A DNA stretch of 47,991 nt from Prochlorococcus sp. AG-363-A03 (GCA_003280445.1 QCEW01000008.1:1-47991), one strand, 5' to 3'. Shown: positions 8,846-18,545, counted from the stretch's first letter. The notes: a model not told the origin generated them from the letters alone. Translations and numbers: made by a program.

Positions 8846-10196
8846 AAGCATTTGACTCCATCAATCTAAATGATTCTAGAAGTGTTTTCTCATTGCCTAA
8901 ATTCCCTGGGAAAGTAACGATTGGTAGATCATATTGATCAGAATTTCCCTTTACTATTGACAATCCTGGTAATATTTGCCCTTCTACATCTACTTGATTG
9001 AAATTCAACCCCGTTTGAAGTAAGAGTTGTGTTGTGATACCTCCCTTACTAATAATGTAACCCAACTTATGACTTGTTTTTCTAACTAAAATTGCCATGA
9101 ACTCTGCAAGTTCAAGTCCAAAATTCATTCTTTTAGAGTAAGAAGAAAACTTCATTTCTTCTCGAGTAGTATATAAAACAGGTACTTTTTTTACATCCAA
9201 AATATCATCTATTTTCGATAATAAAATATCCTCTAGTTCTAAGATTTCCTTTTGAAAATCTTCTAAAGTAAAAATATTAGCTAATTTACTTACAGGTATT
9301 TCCAAACCTAGACAGGAATTATCTTTTAATAAAACCTCTAATTGATCTGTCGCTAATTTCACATGGGAACCAACCATTATCAAACCTGGCTTATATTCAA
9401 ACTCATTATTTTTCAATTTTAACGCTACTAAATCTAAAATATTTTTAGGGTTAGTTGGCAAGCCAGATAGGGAATTGATAAAGCTTGCTGCTGTTCTGAA
9501 AAGAAATCTTTTTTCTTTAGAAACTTCTTTAATAGCCCTTGCCAGTATTTCCAAATGATGAGGTAATTTAGCATCCACGACTACTGAAATATTATTTTCT
9601 AATTTAGACAAAAATCTTAAAAGAGATTTAAAATCATCTTCATTATTAAAAGCCATATCTAATTGTTTAATTTCAATGTGCAAGATATTTTCCGACTGTA
9701 TCTTGCCAAAACTTTTTGCTTCAATCCATTTAGCTAAATCACTAGTAGAAAATCCAAAAATATTATCACGACCAAAATCAGTATTATGTACAGGTATCCC
9801 ATTTAGATAATGAATACCGTTTTCAGTTGTTCTTCCACCTTCCAAAAAAGCTGGAATGTGAAATGTTGCATGAAACGGTCCTAATTCTTCCGCAAGAATT
9901 TCAGGTTCTAAAACACCATGACCACGTAATGTGGAATCACCTCTACTAATATAAAAATAATCATCTTTGGAATATCCTTGTCTTAAAAAAAACTTCTTAA
10001 TAGATGAGCATATTTCCCTAGTTTTCTTAACAGCCAAAACAGAAGATAAAGATCTTGTGTTCGAAAGTATAAATATTAAAGACGAAGATTTTATAAATGC
10101 TTTCTCTAGAGTTTTTTCATCCCAATTTAATAATAATGGGCATCCATAAACAGTTTGAGATCCAGTTGGATCATCATCAAAAATAATTATTTTCAT
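8844..10196 (-). CDS. Four-carbon acid sugar kinase family protein (DUF1537/OtnK-like)
   Basis: A 450-residue protein of the two-domain family that includes threonate and erythronate kinases. The N-terminal domain starts with the hallmark DDDPTGSQ (residues 7-14) and has RGDSTLRGH (85-93). The C-terminal nucleotide-binding domain has ISKGGITTQ and FPGNLGNEKTL. The usual pathway partners (a PdxA2-like dehydrogenase, OtnC aldolase or OtnI isomerase) are not in the window. It lies 29 bases after the hydroxyacid oxidase on the same strand, suggesting co-transcription and a shared role in hydroxy-acid or sugar-acid metabolism. Family membership is clear, but the substrate is inference. Confidence 0.85.
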   Translation of the reverse strand: MKIIIFDDDPTGSQTVYGCPLLLNWDEKTLEKAFIKSSSLIFILSNTRSLSSVLAVKKTREICSSIKKFFLRQGYSKDDYFYISRGDSTLRGHGVLEPEILAEELGPFHATFHIPAFLEGGRTTENGIHYLNGIPVHNTDFGRDNIFGFSTSDLAKWIEAKSFGKIQSENILHIEIKQLDMAFNNEDDFKSLLRFLSKLENNISVVVDAKLPHHLEILARAIKEVSKEKRFLFRTAASFINSLSGLPTNPKNILDLVALKLKNNEFEYKPGLIMVGSHVKLATDQLEVLLKDNSCLGLEIPVSKLANIFTLEDFQKEILELEDILLSKIDDILDVKKVPVLYTTREEMKFSSYSKRMNFGLELAEFMAILVRKTSHKLGYIISKGGITTQLLLQTGLNFNQVDVEGQILPGLSIVKGNSDQYDLPIVTFPGNLGNEKTLLESFRLMESNA

Positions 10197-10225
10197 AAAG
10201 AATTAATCTATTGCGTAATAACGAT

Positions 10226-11410
10226 TTATTCGAATCTTTCCCAAATTTCAGGAACTTGAATATAAGACTTATTTAAATCAGCAACAGACCCACATCCCAA
10301 TAGTTTCATAGTTCTCACTATATCTGTTTGAAGAATTTCTATAGCTCTAGCAACGCCTTTTCCTCCTGCGGCAGCAAGTCCATACGCATATGCCCTACCT
10401 ATCAACACTCCTTTCGCGCCAAGGCATAATGCTTTAACTACATCACTACCCCTGCGAATACCTCCATCTAGCAACACATCTGTTTTCCCATCAACTGCAG
10501 CTAAAATTTCGGGCAAAACACGAATCGTGGGAGCAACGCTATCAAGTTGTCTAGCTCCATGATTAGAAATAACGATCGCATCAGCGCCTAGCTCTGTCGC
10601 CTTTTTTGCGTCATCACCAATATGTATACCCTTAACAATAATTTTCCCACCCCACGCCTCTCGTATCCATTGAAGGTCTTCCCAAGTAACCACTGATTGT
10701 TCTAAAGCAGGTCCAATTGCCGTGTATCCCATGGGGCCATTATCAAGTTGAACATTTGGAAAACTCATTAAGCCTCCATCACTTAACCATTGAGCCAACC
10801 AACATGGTTTAACTAACATTTGAGGAATATAAGGAAGCATCTCAAAAGGATTCATAGATAAAAGCTGTTGGGTTCCTGATCGCATATCTCTTTCTCTTAA
10901 ACCAGATACAGGCGTATCAATAGTTACAACTATTGCTGAGAATCCTGCTTCTTTGGCTCTAGCAATTGTTTTCAACGCGACTTCTTTACCACCTAGTAAA
11001 TAAAGCTGATACCAAGCTGGACCGTTCGTAGCAGCTTTAACATCTTCTAATAAACAACCTGAGAGAGTCGACAAAGTATATCCAGTTCCTGCTTTTCCTG
11101 CCTCTCTAGCTGCAACCACTTCTCCCTGCGGATAGAACATTCTGCTACTCCCTACTGGTCCCAACAAGAAAGGAAGTTGAAATTTCTGATCTAAAATAGA
11201 TATTCCAAGATCACAAGATGGAACAGAGACTGCACATCTTGGTCTAAACAAAATTTCATTATATGCGTTGCAATTTTGTGAAAGTGTTTGTTCTCGATCT
11301 GCGCCACTATCTATATAGTTAAAAACCATTGCCGGTAGACGATTTTTAGCTCTAGACCTGAGGTCATCAATATTAAGTACGCCTGGAGAGGAAACATCTG
11401 CTCCTAACAT
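10226..11410 (-). CDS. FMN-dependent alpha-hydroxy acid oxidase (glycolate/lactate oxidase-like)
   Basis: A 394-residue TIM-barrel flavoenzyme that oxidises an L-2-hydroxy acid to the 2-oxo acid. Active-site residues of the family are present: Tyr32 in FNYIDSGADRE, the FMN-loop WYQLYL near residue 133, Lys260 in VKGI, and His284 and Arg287 in SNHGARQLD. The loop LSTLSGCLLED (113-123) lacks the Trp found there in plant glycolate oxidase, so glycolate specificity is not assured; homologues in some other cyanobacteria act as L-lactate oxidases. It starts with ATG and is the first gene of a pair with the downstream sugar-acid kinase-like gene. Confidence 0.9.
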   Translation of the reverse strand: MLGADVSSPGVLNIDDLRSRAKNRLPAMVFNYIDSGADREQTLSQNCNAYNEILFRPRCAVSVPSCDLGISILDQKFQLPFLLGPVGSSRMFYPQGEVVAAREAGKAGTGYTLSTLSGCLLEDVKAATNGPAWYQLYLLGGKEVALKTIARAKEAGFSAIVVTIDTPVSGLRERDMRSGTQQLLSMNPFEMLPYIPQMLVKPCWLAQWLSDGGLMSFPNVQLDNGPMGYTAIGPALEQSVVTWEDLQWIREAWGGKIIVKGIHIGDDAKKATELGADAIVISNHGARQLDSVAPTIRVLPEILAAVDGKTDVLLDGGIRRGSDVVKALCLGAKGVLIGRAYAYGLAAAGGKGVARAIEILQTDIVRTMKLLGCGSVADLNKSYIQVPEIWERFE

Positions 11411-11556
11411 TATTCATCACAAATTCATGAATGATGAATCTATTATATATTGATCATAGATGCAAAAACGAACAAAAAATTGAAATATTTGTCATAGAAA
11501 AAGTTATCAATTAAATTTAATTAGTGACAAATTATACTCCTCAAAAAATTAAATAA

Positions 11557-12414
11557 CTAAAAAGAATTATGCTTAAAAATGGTAGATAATTCTATATATT
11601 CTTTTGGTTTAATTTCAAGTTTTCTATCTCCGGTCACCAATGCATTCCTTGGGCTGGTCCAAGGCTCAAGACAAACCATTTGCCTAGGGGGATCAGTCCA
11701 TATTACTGCTGTATCCATGGGCTCTTGATGAATTAATTCAATTACATTCCTAGATAAACAATCGAAAAGTTTCACCGAAGAAGAAGGATAGGAAAGAAAA
11801 TCAACGCCTTTATCTAAAATTCTTATTTGGTCAGAAGCATTACTAACTTTCATATTAGTTTGATCAATGCATTTTTCAGGCAATCCATCTATTTTTAATT
11901 TTTTTGTATTTGAAACTTGAAAATATGGATGCAAGCCAAAACTGAAAGGCATAGGATTTTGACTCTGATTATATATCTTGGCAGATATTTGAAGACTTTT
12001 TTCTTTCAAGAAAACATCCATCAAAAGAGTAAAGAAGAAAGGGAAACAAGAACGTGATTCTTTACTATCACTTAACTTAAGCCTTATTCCTAATTCATCT
12101 TTTAATAAATTAATTGACCAAGGTAAATCTCTTGCGAAACCATGCTGCTTTAAAAAGTATTTCTTACCACTAATCAAATAGTCTTCAGATAAATCACCGC
12201 ATATAGGGAAAAGGATAGGTATCCCTCCTCTGACACTTTTATCTTTCTCTAGAAAACGCTCTAAATCAAAGTACAAAAGTTCTTTCCCTTCGCTTCGCCA
12301 TTCAGTAATCAATCCTCCTCTTTCAGGTACAACTTTTATTAATGAATCGAATTCAGAATTTGAATATTCCCAGTGATGATAGGGATTTGTCTTTTTTTCG
12401 AAAATGACGGTCAT
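11557..12414 (-). CDS. Aldose 1-epimerase family protein (glucose-6-phosphate 1-epimerase-like)
   Basis: A 285-residue cytosolic protein of the galactose mutarotase fold, closest in pattern to YeaD-type hexose-6-phosphate epimerases. Visible features are RGGIPILFPICGD (62-74), HGFARDLPW with His91, FGLHPYFQV with His162, and CLEPWTSP near the C-terminus. The two His are in the positions of the catalytic pair in this superfamily. It follows the alpha/beta hydrolase gene by 3 bases, so the two are very likely co-transcribed. It could interconvert sugar anomers feeding glycogen or glucose-6-phosphate use, but the exact sugar is not shown by sequence. Confidence 0.85.
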   Translation of the reverse strand: MTVIFEKKTNPYHHWEYSNSEFDSLIKVVPERGGLITEWRSEGKELLYFDLERFLEKDKSVRGGIPILFPICGDLSEDYLISGKKYFLKQHGFARDLPWSINLLKDELGIRLKLSDSKESRSCFPFFFTLLMDVFLKEKSLQISAKIYNQSQNPMPFSFGLHPYFQVSNTKKLKIDGLPEKCIDQTNMKVSNASDQIRILDKGVDFLSYPSSSVKLFDCLSRNVIELIHQEPMDTAVIWTDPPRQMVCLEPWTSPRNALVTGDRKLEIKPKEYIELSTIFKHNSF

Positions 12415-12417
12415 CGA

Positions 12418-13329
12418 TTAAAGCTGACTAATCCATTCTAAAAGAGCAGAATTAACCTGATCGGGAACTTCATCATGTGGACAATGGCCAGCATCTAAAA
12501 CAACTTCTTTTGTATCCTCAGGAGTGTGTTTTTTATAAGTAGCTCTTTTACCAGGTGCATTCATCCAGGGATCTCTATTACCCCAGAGTAATAACAATGG
12601 TGACTTCAACTGTGCAAACAACTCATCAAGTGGTCTTCCCTGAGGTCCTGCGGGATCAAAAACGCTTTTGAAGACATTAAAGGCACCTGAGTCCAAAGAT
12701 GGTTTTCGGATAGCTTCTACTAGCTCATCATCAACATTTGTTGTGTCAATATAAACTTGATTTAAAGTACGTTTAATTGTTGAAGGCTGTCTAAGGTTTT
12801 CAAAAATTATTCTTTGCAATAGAGCATTTTTCAGAAAAATACCAGCAACAGTTTTTCTAGCTGTAGCCCAAACACCCATAGTTGGTTTCTTGTCTTCGCT
12901 GAAATAACCAGCTGCATTTAATAAAACCACACCCGCTGCCTCGACACCCAAAGCAGCTCCACTGGCAAGGGCTGCATACCCTCCTAAAGAGTTCCCTACA
13001 AGTACTGTAGGTCTCCCAATATTTTCTTTAACGTAAGCAACTATTTGATCTTTCCAGAGTGGACCTCCATAAGCAAGACCACCCGGTTTAGCGCTTTTAC
13101 CAAAGCCAAGAAGATCTAAAGCGTGAACTTCATACTGCTTTCCAAGTACTGGCAAGTTGTACCTCCAATGCTTTGTTGAGGCACCAAAGCCGTGAATCAA
13201 AAGAATTGCTGGCCCTTTTTCTTGATCAGTCTTGTTTTTGTGAGCCTCAGGAATGATGCTCAAACTGTGAACAGAATGACCTAAGTATTTCCAATCAGAA
13301 AGATTTGTCTCTACCACTGAGGAAACCAT
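12418..13329 (-). CDS. Alpha/beta hydrolase fold protein
   Basis: A 303-residue alpha/beta hydrolase. The catalytic triad is visible: Ser114 in GNSLGGYAA, Asp253 in WGNRDPW and His282 in AGHCPHDE. The oxyanion-hole motif HGFGAS is at 46-51, followed by HWRYN. The GNSLGGY nucleophile elbow and HWR segment recall the pheophytinase/chlorophyll dephytylase branch, so a phytyl-ester substrate is possible but unproven. It resembles the second hydrolase at 44179-45078 closely. There is no signal peptide. It is the first gene of a pair with the epimerase-like gene. Confidence 0.88.
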   Translation of the reverse strand: MVSSVVETNLSDWKYLGHSVHSLSIIPEAHKNKTDQEKGPAILLIHGFGASTKHWRYNLPVLGKQYEVHALDLLGFGKSAKPGGLAYGGPLWKDQIVAYVKENIGRPTVLVGNSLGGYAALASGAALGVEAAGVVLLNAAGYFSEDKKPTMGVWATARKTVAGIFLKNALLQRIIFENLRQPSTIKRTLNQVYIDTTNVDDELVEAIRKPSLDSGAFNVFKSVFDPAGPQGRPLDELFAQLKSPLLLLWGNRDPWMNAPGKRATYKKHTPEDTKEVVLDAGHCPHDEVPDQVNSALLEWISQL

Positions 13330-13445
13330 CTAAGAATAAACTGACACGTTCAAATATTAGTAAATCATTGAGAGAAAAAGATTAATGATTTTATTTCTTT
13401 TTTTCGAAATTTCCTCACCTTTTGAGAAAAAAGTTTTCTATGTTT

Positions 13446-14819
13446 CTAAATTAATCCAACTGGATCAGCTGCAATCTCATCAGGAATAGAATTACCTCCT
13501 GAAGGAGGTTTATCTTTTAAAACGACTCTTAGCAAAACAGGTGCAAGAAATGTTGTTCCAATAACCATTAACAGTATTGCAGCCTCGAGAGAAGGAGTAA
13601 GTAAACCAGCACTTGTTCCCAAGCCTAGAAAAATCAAACCTACCTCACCTCGAGGCATCATTCCCAAGCCAACTACTAACCTGTCTGTTGGTTTATCAAT
13701 AACAAAGCACCAGCCAGCAGCTATTTTTCCAACAATTGCCACAATAAATAAGAAACCAGCCACAATTAGAGCAGAACGACTCTGTGGATCAAGAGGATTA
13801 ATTACAGAAAGATCCATACCTGCTCCAACGAGCACAAAGAAAATAGTTGCGAATAGAGATACCAATGGCAAAACAGATTGTTGAATTGCGTGATTATTTT
13901 TTGAACTGCTTAGTATTAATCCAGCAGCAAAAGCCCCCAAAGCAGCTTCTAAACCAATAGCAGTAGCGACAAAACAGCTTAAGACTAAAATCACGAATGA
14001 GGCTACGACAACAGCTCCAGGAGCTTTAAGTCTTTCAAGCAACCAATCAAATGCTGGAGCAGCTGTTCGACTCAAAGCAATTGCAGCAAATACAAAAACA
14101 GTTGCAGCTAGTACTAATTTGACAATTGGAGCAATTTGCAATGATCCTCCCGTAGCAAGAGCTACTACAACGGCAAGAATAACAATTCCAAGTATGTCAT
14201 CTAGTACTGCTGCGCCAATAACAATTTGACCTTCACGAGTTTTTAAATAACCAAGTTCACCAAAAACACTGGCAGTGATACCTATGCTCGTAGCTGTCAT
14301 TGATGCCCCAGCAAATATCGCAGGAATAATATCTACTTGGAAAATAAACATTAATCCAAAAGTTCCAAAAGCAAAAGGCAAAATCACGCCTGCCATTGCA
14401 ACAGTGAAAGCTTGCGCTCCAACTGCTACAAGTTCCTCTAATTCACTTTCCAGACCTGTTAGAAATAACAACGCATATAGCCCTAAAGTTGCTACGGCTT
14501 GTAATGATGGAAAAGTTTCAAAATAAATATCAGGGACTGCTTCTTTTGGTACTGAAGCAAGAGTGCTAATGACAGAAACAAAACCTTGATTTAATTCAGC
14601 ATGAGCACTTGGCGGCAATAAAAGATGTAACCCTGAGGCACCAATTAAAACTCCCGCAAGAAGTTCGCCAACGATTGTAGGCAAACTTACTCGAACTAAG
14701 ATTTCGGCCAAAGTCCTTGCCGCAACGAAGATCATTAAGAAATTAATTACACCTATAAGTGTTTCCGCGACCTCAACATCATGCGTATTCAGGGCTGAGA
14801 CTAAAGGAGTTAATACCAT
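13446..14819 (-). CDS. Monovalent cation:proton antiporter, CPA2/NapA type
   Basis: A 457-residue integral membrane protein with about 12-13 hydrophobic segments. It exchanges Na+ (or K+) for H+ and serves salt and pH balance, which suits a marine cell. The ion-binding pair Asp207-Asp208 in AAVLDDILGI and the unwound-helix region MTATSIGITASVF (174-186) mark the CPA2 family. GLGMMPRGEVGLIFLGLG near residue 388 is typical of NapA-like cyanobacterial antiporters. The short hydrophilic tail (KDKPPSGGN) has no TrkA-N or USP domain. It is divergent from glgP across 164 bp. Confidence 0.92.
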   Translation of the reverse strand: MVLTPLVSALNTHDVEVAETLIGVINFLMIFVAARTLAEILVRVSLPTIVGELLAGVLIGASGLHLLLPPSAHAELNQGFVSVISTLASVPKEAVPDIYFETFPSLQAVATLGLYALLFLTGLESELEELVAVGAQAFTVAMAGVILPFAFGTFGLMFIFQVDIIPAIFAGASMTATSIGITASVFGELGYLKTREGQIVIGAAVLDDILGIVILAVVVALATGGSLQIAPIVKLVLAATVFVFAAIALSRTAAPAFDWLLERLKAPGAVVVASFVILVLSCFVATAIGLEAALGAFAAGLILSSSKNNHAIQQSVLPLVSLFATIFFVLVGAGMDLSVINPLDPQSRSALIVAGFLFIVAIVGKIAAGWCFVIDKPTDRLVVGLGMMPRGEVGLIFLGLGTSAGLLTPSLEAAILLMVIGTTFLAPVLLRVVLKDKPPSGGNSIPDEIAADPVGLI

Positions 14820-14983
14820 CAGGTTTTCTAGAAAAGCCTTTTCTTTAAGACATAAATTACCTAATCACAGGGCACATTTGGCATAAGTATCAAAGGTGAC
14901 TTAATTAATAAGGTGTGGATCTGAAGTTACTAACTGATTACTTAAGGTTTATTGGCTAGCGTCCAGAAACATTTGATGCCTTT

Positions 14984-17503
14984 ATGAGCAGCTCCCAGTC
15001 ACTAGACCTGCGTCTGCCTACACCAGGATGCTATGCAGATCCTGTTCGGGCTGGCATGGATGCAGATGCAGTCTTCGATGGAATGACTGAGCATCTTTTT
15101 TTCACTCTTGGCAAGCTTGCTACATCAGCCAGCCTAAGAGATCTCTATATGGCTTTGAGCTTTGCTGTCAGAGACAGATTGATGAGTAGATATTTAACAA
15201 GTCAAGAGACAATCAGAGCAAGACCTCAAAAAACAGTTGCATATCTTTCAGCTGAATTTCTCATAGGCCCTCAATTAAATAATAATTTACTAAATTTAGG
15301 CATCAAAAAGGAGGCTGAAGAAGCTCTTAAAAGGTTTGGAATTGACTCTCTAAATGAGATATTGGAAGTAGAGGAAGAGCCTGGGCTTGGTAATGGAGGC
15401 TTAGGGAGGCTTGCAGCTTGCTATATGGAATCACTGGCAAGTCTTCAGGTCCCTGCCGTTGGATACGGAATAAGGTACGAATTTGGTATTTTTAATCAAT
15501 TAATTAGAGATGGTTGGCAAGTAGAAGTTACTGATAAGTGGCTTAAAGGTGGGTGGCCTTGGGAATTACCTCAACCTGATGAAGCTTGCCTAGTCGGCTT
15601 TGGAGGTCAAACTGAGAGCTATACGGATGACAATGGAAATTATCGCTCTCGATGGATCCCAAGCGAACATGCGATAGGTGTTCCACATGATGTACCTGTT
15701 CTGGGTTATCGAGTAAACAGCTGCGATCGATTGAGGTTATGGAGAGCTGATGCAACCGAAAGTTTTGATTTCTATGCCTTCAATATTGGTGACTATTACG
15801 GTGCTGTCGAAGAGAAAGTAGCTTCAGAAACCCTTTCAAAAGTTCTATACCCCAATGATGGAACTGACGAAGGTAGAAGATTGCGATTAAAGCAACAACA
15901 CTTTTTTGTAAGTTGTTCCCTACAGGATATGCTTCGCAGTTTAGAAAAGCGATCAATAGCTGTTGAGGAATTCCCAAATCATTGGACCGTTCAACTTAAT
16001 GACACACATCCAACTATTGCAGTTGCTGAATTAATGAGGCTTTTAATCGATCAACATAGATTGGATTGGGATAAAGCTTGGGAAATAACGAATAGATCCG
16101 TAGCATATACAAACCACACGTTGTTGCCCGAAGCTCTAGAGAAGTGGGACCTTAGCCTATTTAAAGACTTATTACCTAGGCATTTAGAACTTATCTATGA
16201 AATAAATAGACGGTTCTTACAACAAGTAAGACTAAAATATCCAGGTAATGATTCAATTTTAAGAAAACTGTCAATTATTGATGAAGAAGGTGGAAAAGCT
16301 ATTCGAATGGCACATTTAGCGACAATTGGAGCACATCATGTAAATGGAGTAGCTGCACTTCATTCAGATTTAATCAAGAGACAATTACTTCCTGAATTTG
16401 CAGAACTCTGGCCTGAAAAATTCACTAATGTTACCAATGGAGTTACTCCACGTCGATGGGTCGCTTTAGCAAATCCTGAACTCTCTAAACTTCTTGATAA
16501 AGAGATTGGACCAAATTGGATTACTAATATGGACCTACTACTTGAGTTAGAAAAAAAAGAGAATGACTCAAATTTTTTAGATCTTTTTGCATCAGCTAAG
16601 CTTTCTGGGAAAAGAAAACTAGCTGGTTACATACATAGACAAACAGGTGTTCTTGTAGATCCCTCAAGCTTATTTGATGTTCAAGTTAAAAGAATTCACC
16701 AATATAAAAGACAACATTTAAATGCTTTACAAGTTATTGCTCAATATCTAAGGATTAAAAATGGAATAACAAAAAATATTGCACCTCGTACCATCATTTT
16801 TGGAGGTAAAGCAGCGCCAGGTTATTTCATGGCGAAGTTAATGATTAGATTTATCAATGGCATAGCAGATGTAGTTAATGCAGATCCTGATATGGATGGA
16901 TTACTCAGGGTAGTTTTTCTTCCTGACTACAATGTGAAATTAGGTGAACAAGTCTATCCTGCTACTGATCTGTCTGAACAAATTTCAACTGCCGGCAAAG
17001 AAGCTTCAGGAACTGGAAATATGAAATTTGCTATGAATGGTGCCTTGACAATTGGAACTCTGGATGGAGCTAATGTAGAAATCCGAGAAAGAGTTGGCGA
17101 AGAAAATTTCTTTCTGTTTGGTAAAACAGAATCAGAAATAATGGAATTAAGACATCAAGGGTACAGTCCAAATAGCTTTATTACACAATCAAATGAACTA
17201 CAAGAAACTCTTAAGTTAATAGAAGTTGGGCACTTTAGTAACGGAGATAGTGAGCTATTTAGACCAATAATAAATATTTTAACAGGGAATGATCCTTTCT
17301 TTGTTATGGCAGATTTTGATGATTACCTTCGTGCACAAGATGAGGTTAGTAAAGCTTGGAAAAAAAGTAACAAATGGAACCGAATGGCTCTATTAAATAC
17401 AGCGAGGTCCGGTTTTTTCTCATCAGACAGATCAATAAGAGAGTATTGTCAATCAATATGGAAAGTTAAGCCTTTGCCTGTAGAAATAAGTTGTGAAAAA
17501 TAA
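14984..17503 (+). CDS. glgP: Glycogen phosphorylase
   Basis: GlgP releases glucose-1-phosphate from glycogen by phosphorolysis, mobilising the night-time carbon store. The 839-residue length and GT35 pattern are typical. Visible signatures are EPGLGNGGLGRLAACY near residue 131, QLNDTHPTIAV, VTNGVTPRRW, VQVKRIHQYKRQ and EASGTGNMKFAMNGA, in which Lys681 carries the pyridoxal phosphate. The N-terminus shows no obvious AMP-site signature, so allosteric control cannot be judged. It starts with ATG. It ends four bases before the stop of the convergent hypothetical gene. Confidence 0.97.
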   Translation: MSSSQSLDLRLPTPGCYADPVRAGMDADAVFDGMTEHLFFTLGKLATSASLRDLYMALSFAVRDRLMSRYLTSQETIRARPQKTVAYLSAEFLIGPQLNNNLLNLGIKKEAEEALKRFGIDSLNEILEVEEEPGLGNGGLGRLAACYMESLASLQVPAVGYGIRYEFGIFNQLIRDGWQVEVTDKWLKGGWPWELPQPDEACLVGFGGQTESYTDDNGNYRSRWIPSEHAIGVPHDVPVLGYRVNSCDRLRLWRADATESFDFYAFNIGDYYGAVEEKVASETLSKVLYPNDGTDEGRRLRLKQQHFFVSCSLQDMLRSLEKRSIAVEEFPNHWTVQLNDTHPTIAVAELMRLLIDQHRLDWDKAWEITNRSVAYTNHTLLPEALEKWDLSLFKDLLPRHLELIYEINRRFLQQVRLKYPGNDSILRKLSIIDEEGGKAIRMAHLATIGAHHVNGVAALHSDLIKRQLLPEFAELWPEKFTNVTNGVTPRRWVALANPELSKLLDKEIGPNWITNMDLLLELEKKENDSNFLDLFASAKLSGKRKLAGYIHRQTGVLVDPSSLFDVQVKRIHQYKRQHLNALQVIAQYLRIKNGITKNIAPRTIIFGGKAAPGYFMAKLMIRFINGIADVVNADPDMDGLLRVVFLPDYNVKLGEQVYPATDLSEQISTAGKEASGTGNMKFAMNGALTIGTLDGANVEIRERVGEENFFLFGKTESEIMELRHQGYSPNSFITQSNELQETLKLIEVGHFSNGDSELFRPIINILTGNDPFFVMADFDDYLRAQDEVSKAWKKSNKWNRMALLNTARSGFFSSDRSIREYCQSIWKVKPLPVEISCEK

Positions 17504-17507
17504 ATAG

Positions 17508-17960
17508 CTACTTGTCAGGCAAGTCTAGGGTTTGATGTAATAGCCTGTTCAACTTTAATCTATCAATATTTAATGGATCTGGAGCTAATTCACCTGCGAC
17601 CTCTCGAAATTTATCTTCAATTTCATCAGGGACTTTAACATCGAAAATTCTTTCCATTAAAGCTTCAATGGAATATAGATGAGCATTAATATTTTCAAGA
17701 TCAGAAATTACTTGTGCAATAGATTTTTCTTTTTTATCAATTACTCGAGTTTGACAATTCTCTTCAGATTGATCGAATGAATCCGAATTGAGTTTCTTTT
17801 GCAAATCTTCTACAACTCTTCCACATAAAGTTCTGAAAGATTGAAGCGAAGCCCAACTGATCTCTTGTTGTTTACGCAAAGTGGGAAACTCTCTGATTAA
17901 ACGATCATGTTCCCTGTAAAATCTGAGGCAATCTGCACATTGGCATGGTTCTTCAGGCAC
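17508..17960 (-). CDS. Conserved hypothetical protein with N-terminal CxCxxC
   Basis: A 150-residue protein that I cannot assign to a named family. The N-terminus has Cys6, Cys8 and Cys11 (CQCADC), a possible metal or cluster site, and the rest is predicted mostly helical and charged. The start is GTG: upstream in frame there is a stop within six codons and no ATG. It is separated by 37 bases from the hypothetical gene upstream on the same strand, so they may be co-transcribed. No signal peptide or membrane segment is seen. Confidence 0.7.
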   Translation of the reverse strand: MPEEPCQCADCLRFYREHDRLIREFPTLRKQQEISWASLQSFRTLCGRVVEDLQKKLNSDSFDQSEENCQTRVIDKKEKSIAQVISDLENINAHLYSIEALMERIFDVKVPDEIEDKFREVAGELAPDPLNIDRLKLNRLLHQTLDLPDK

Positions 17961-17997
17961 CTTGATCCAGGCAGCTTAGAAACCATCATTGCATTTC

Positions 17998-18336
17998 TTA
18001 GGCCGTCATAGGGGGCTCACCGTTAAATAAGTCTCCTCCTCCATCATTGTTTTCCAAATCAGAGCTTTCAGGTAAAGGTATTTCAATACTTGTAACCACT
18101 TGAATAACATCACGTAATCTCATTGAGTCAGCAAACCAACCCATGGCTTGCTCTGTATCACCTCTTACTTCAGCATCATTAGATTGATCTTCATGTGCTT
18201 CAGCAAGAAGTGTTAACCAACATAAGCATCGAGCTTGAACAATTGATAAATCCAAATCACTAGGTTGAGAGTTAGATATACGCTCACTCTCCTGTTGAAC
18301 AAGTAATCTTAAGCGAAGATCGTGAAGCTGGGCCAT
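17998..18336 (-). CDS. Conserved hypothetical protein, helical, acidic C-terminus
   Basis: A 112-residue protein of unknown function. The N-terminal 80 residues look helical (LHDLRLRLLVQQESERI, then ARCLCWLTLLAEAHE and DTEQAMGWFADSMRLRDVI). The last 25 residues are acidic and Gly/Asn-rich and probably disordered. There are no catalytic motifs. It starts with ATG. It is followed after 37 bases by the CxCxxC hypothetical gene. Its codon use is like the surroundings, and the reading frame lacks plausible competitors, so I take it as real. Confidence 0.7.
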   Translation of the reverse strand: MAQLHDLRLRLLVQQESERISNSQPSDLDLSIVQARCLCWLTLLAEAHEDQSNDAEVRGDTEQAMGWFADSMRLRDVIQVVTSIEIPLPESSDLENNDGGGDLFNGEPPMTA

Positions 18337-18436
18337 GTTGACTGATTCACTACACCAACGCTAGCGAGAGAGTAATGATTTTGCACACCCACCACATATA
18401 GGACTACATATTTTAAGTTTTAATTCGCGTTTCGCA

Positions 18437-18510
18437 CGGGGCTGGCGGGACTTGAACCCACGACCTACGGTTTAGGAAACCGTCGCTCTATCCAACTGAG
18501 CTACAGCCCC
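18437..18510 (-). tRNA. trnR-CCT: tRNA-Arg (anticodon CCT)
   Basis: Read on the minus strand, the cloverleaf is complete. The acceptor stem GGGGCTG pairs with CAGCCCC, the D arm contains AGCTCAGTTGGATAGAGC, and the anticodon stem ACGGT/ACCGT encloses the loop TTCCTAA, giving anticodon CCT for AGG codons. The T arm is GTGGGTTCAAGTCCCGC. The discriminator base is G and CCA is not encoded, so it is added after transcription. It is back to back with the RNase P RNA gene, 35 bp apart. Confidence 0.97.
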
Positions 18511-18522
18511 CTGAAATTAATT

Positions 18523-18536
18523 ATGCCTTGAGGCAT
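18523..18536. promoter_or_regulatory. Perfect 5-bp dyad in the tRNA-Arg/rnpB spacer
   Basis: ATGCC-TTGA-GGCAT is a perfect inverted repeat filling much of the 35-bp gap between the divergently transcribed tRNA-Arg and RNase P RNA genes. It could be an operator affecting both, or the first hairpin of a longer precursor of either RNA. The role is inferred. Confidence 0.35.
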
Positions 18537-18545
18537 GATGGTGTT

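Noticed and set aside
14275..14526. Plus-strand open frame inside the antiporter gene
   Set aside because: It is antisense to a strongly conserved membrane protein and has no family resemblance.
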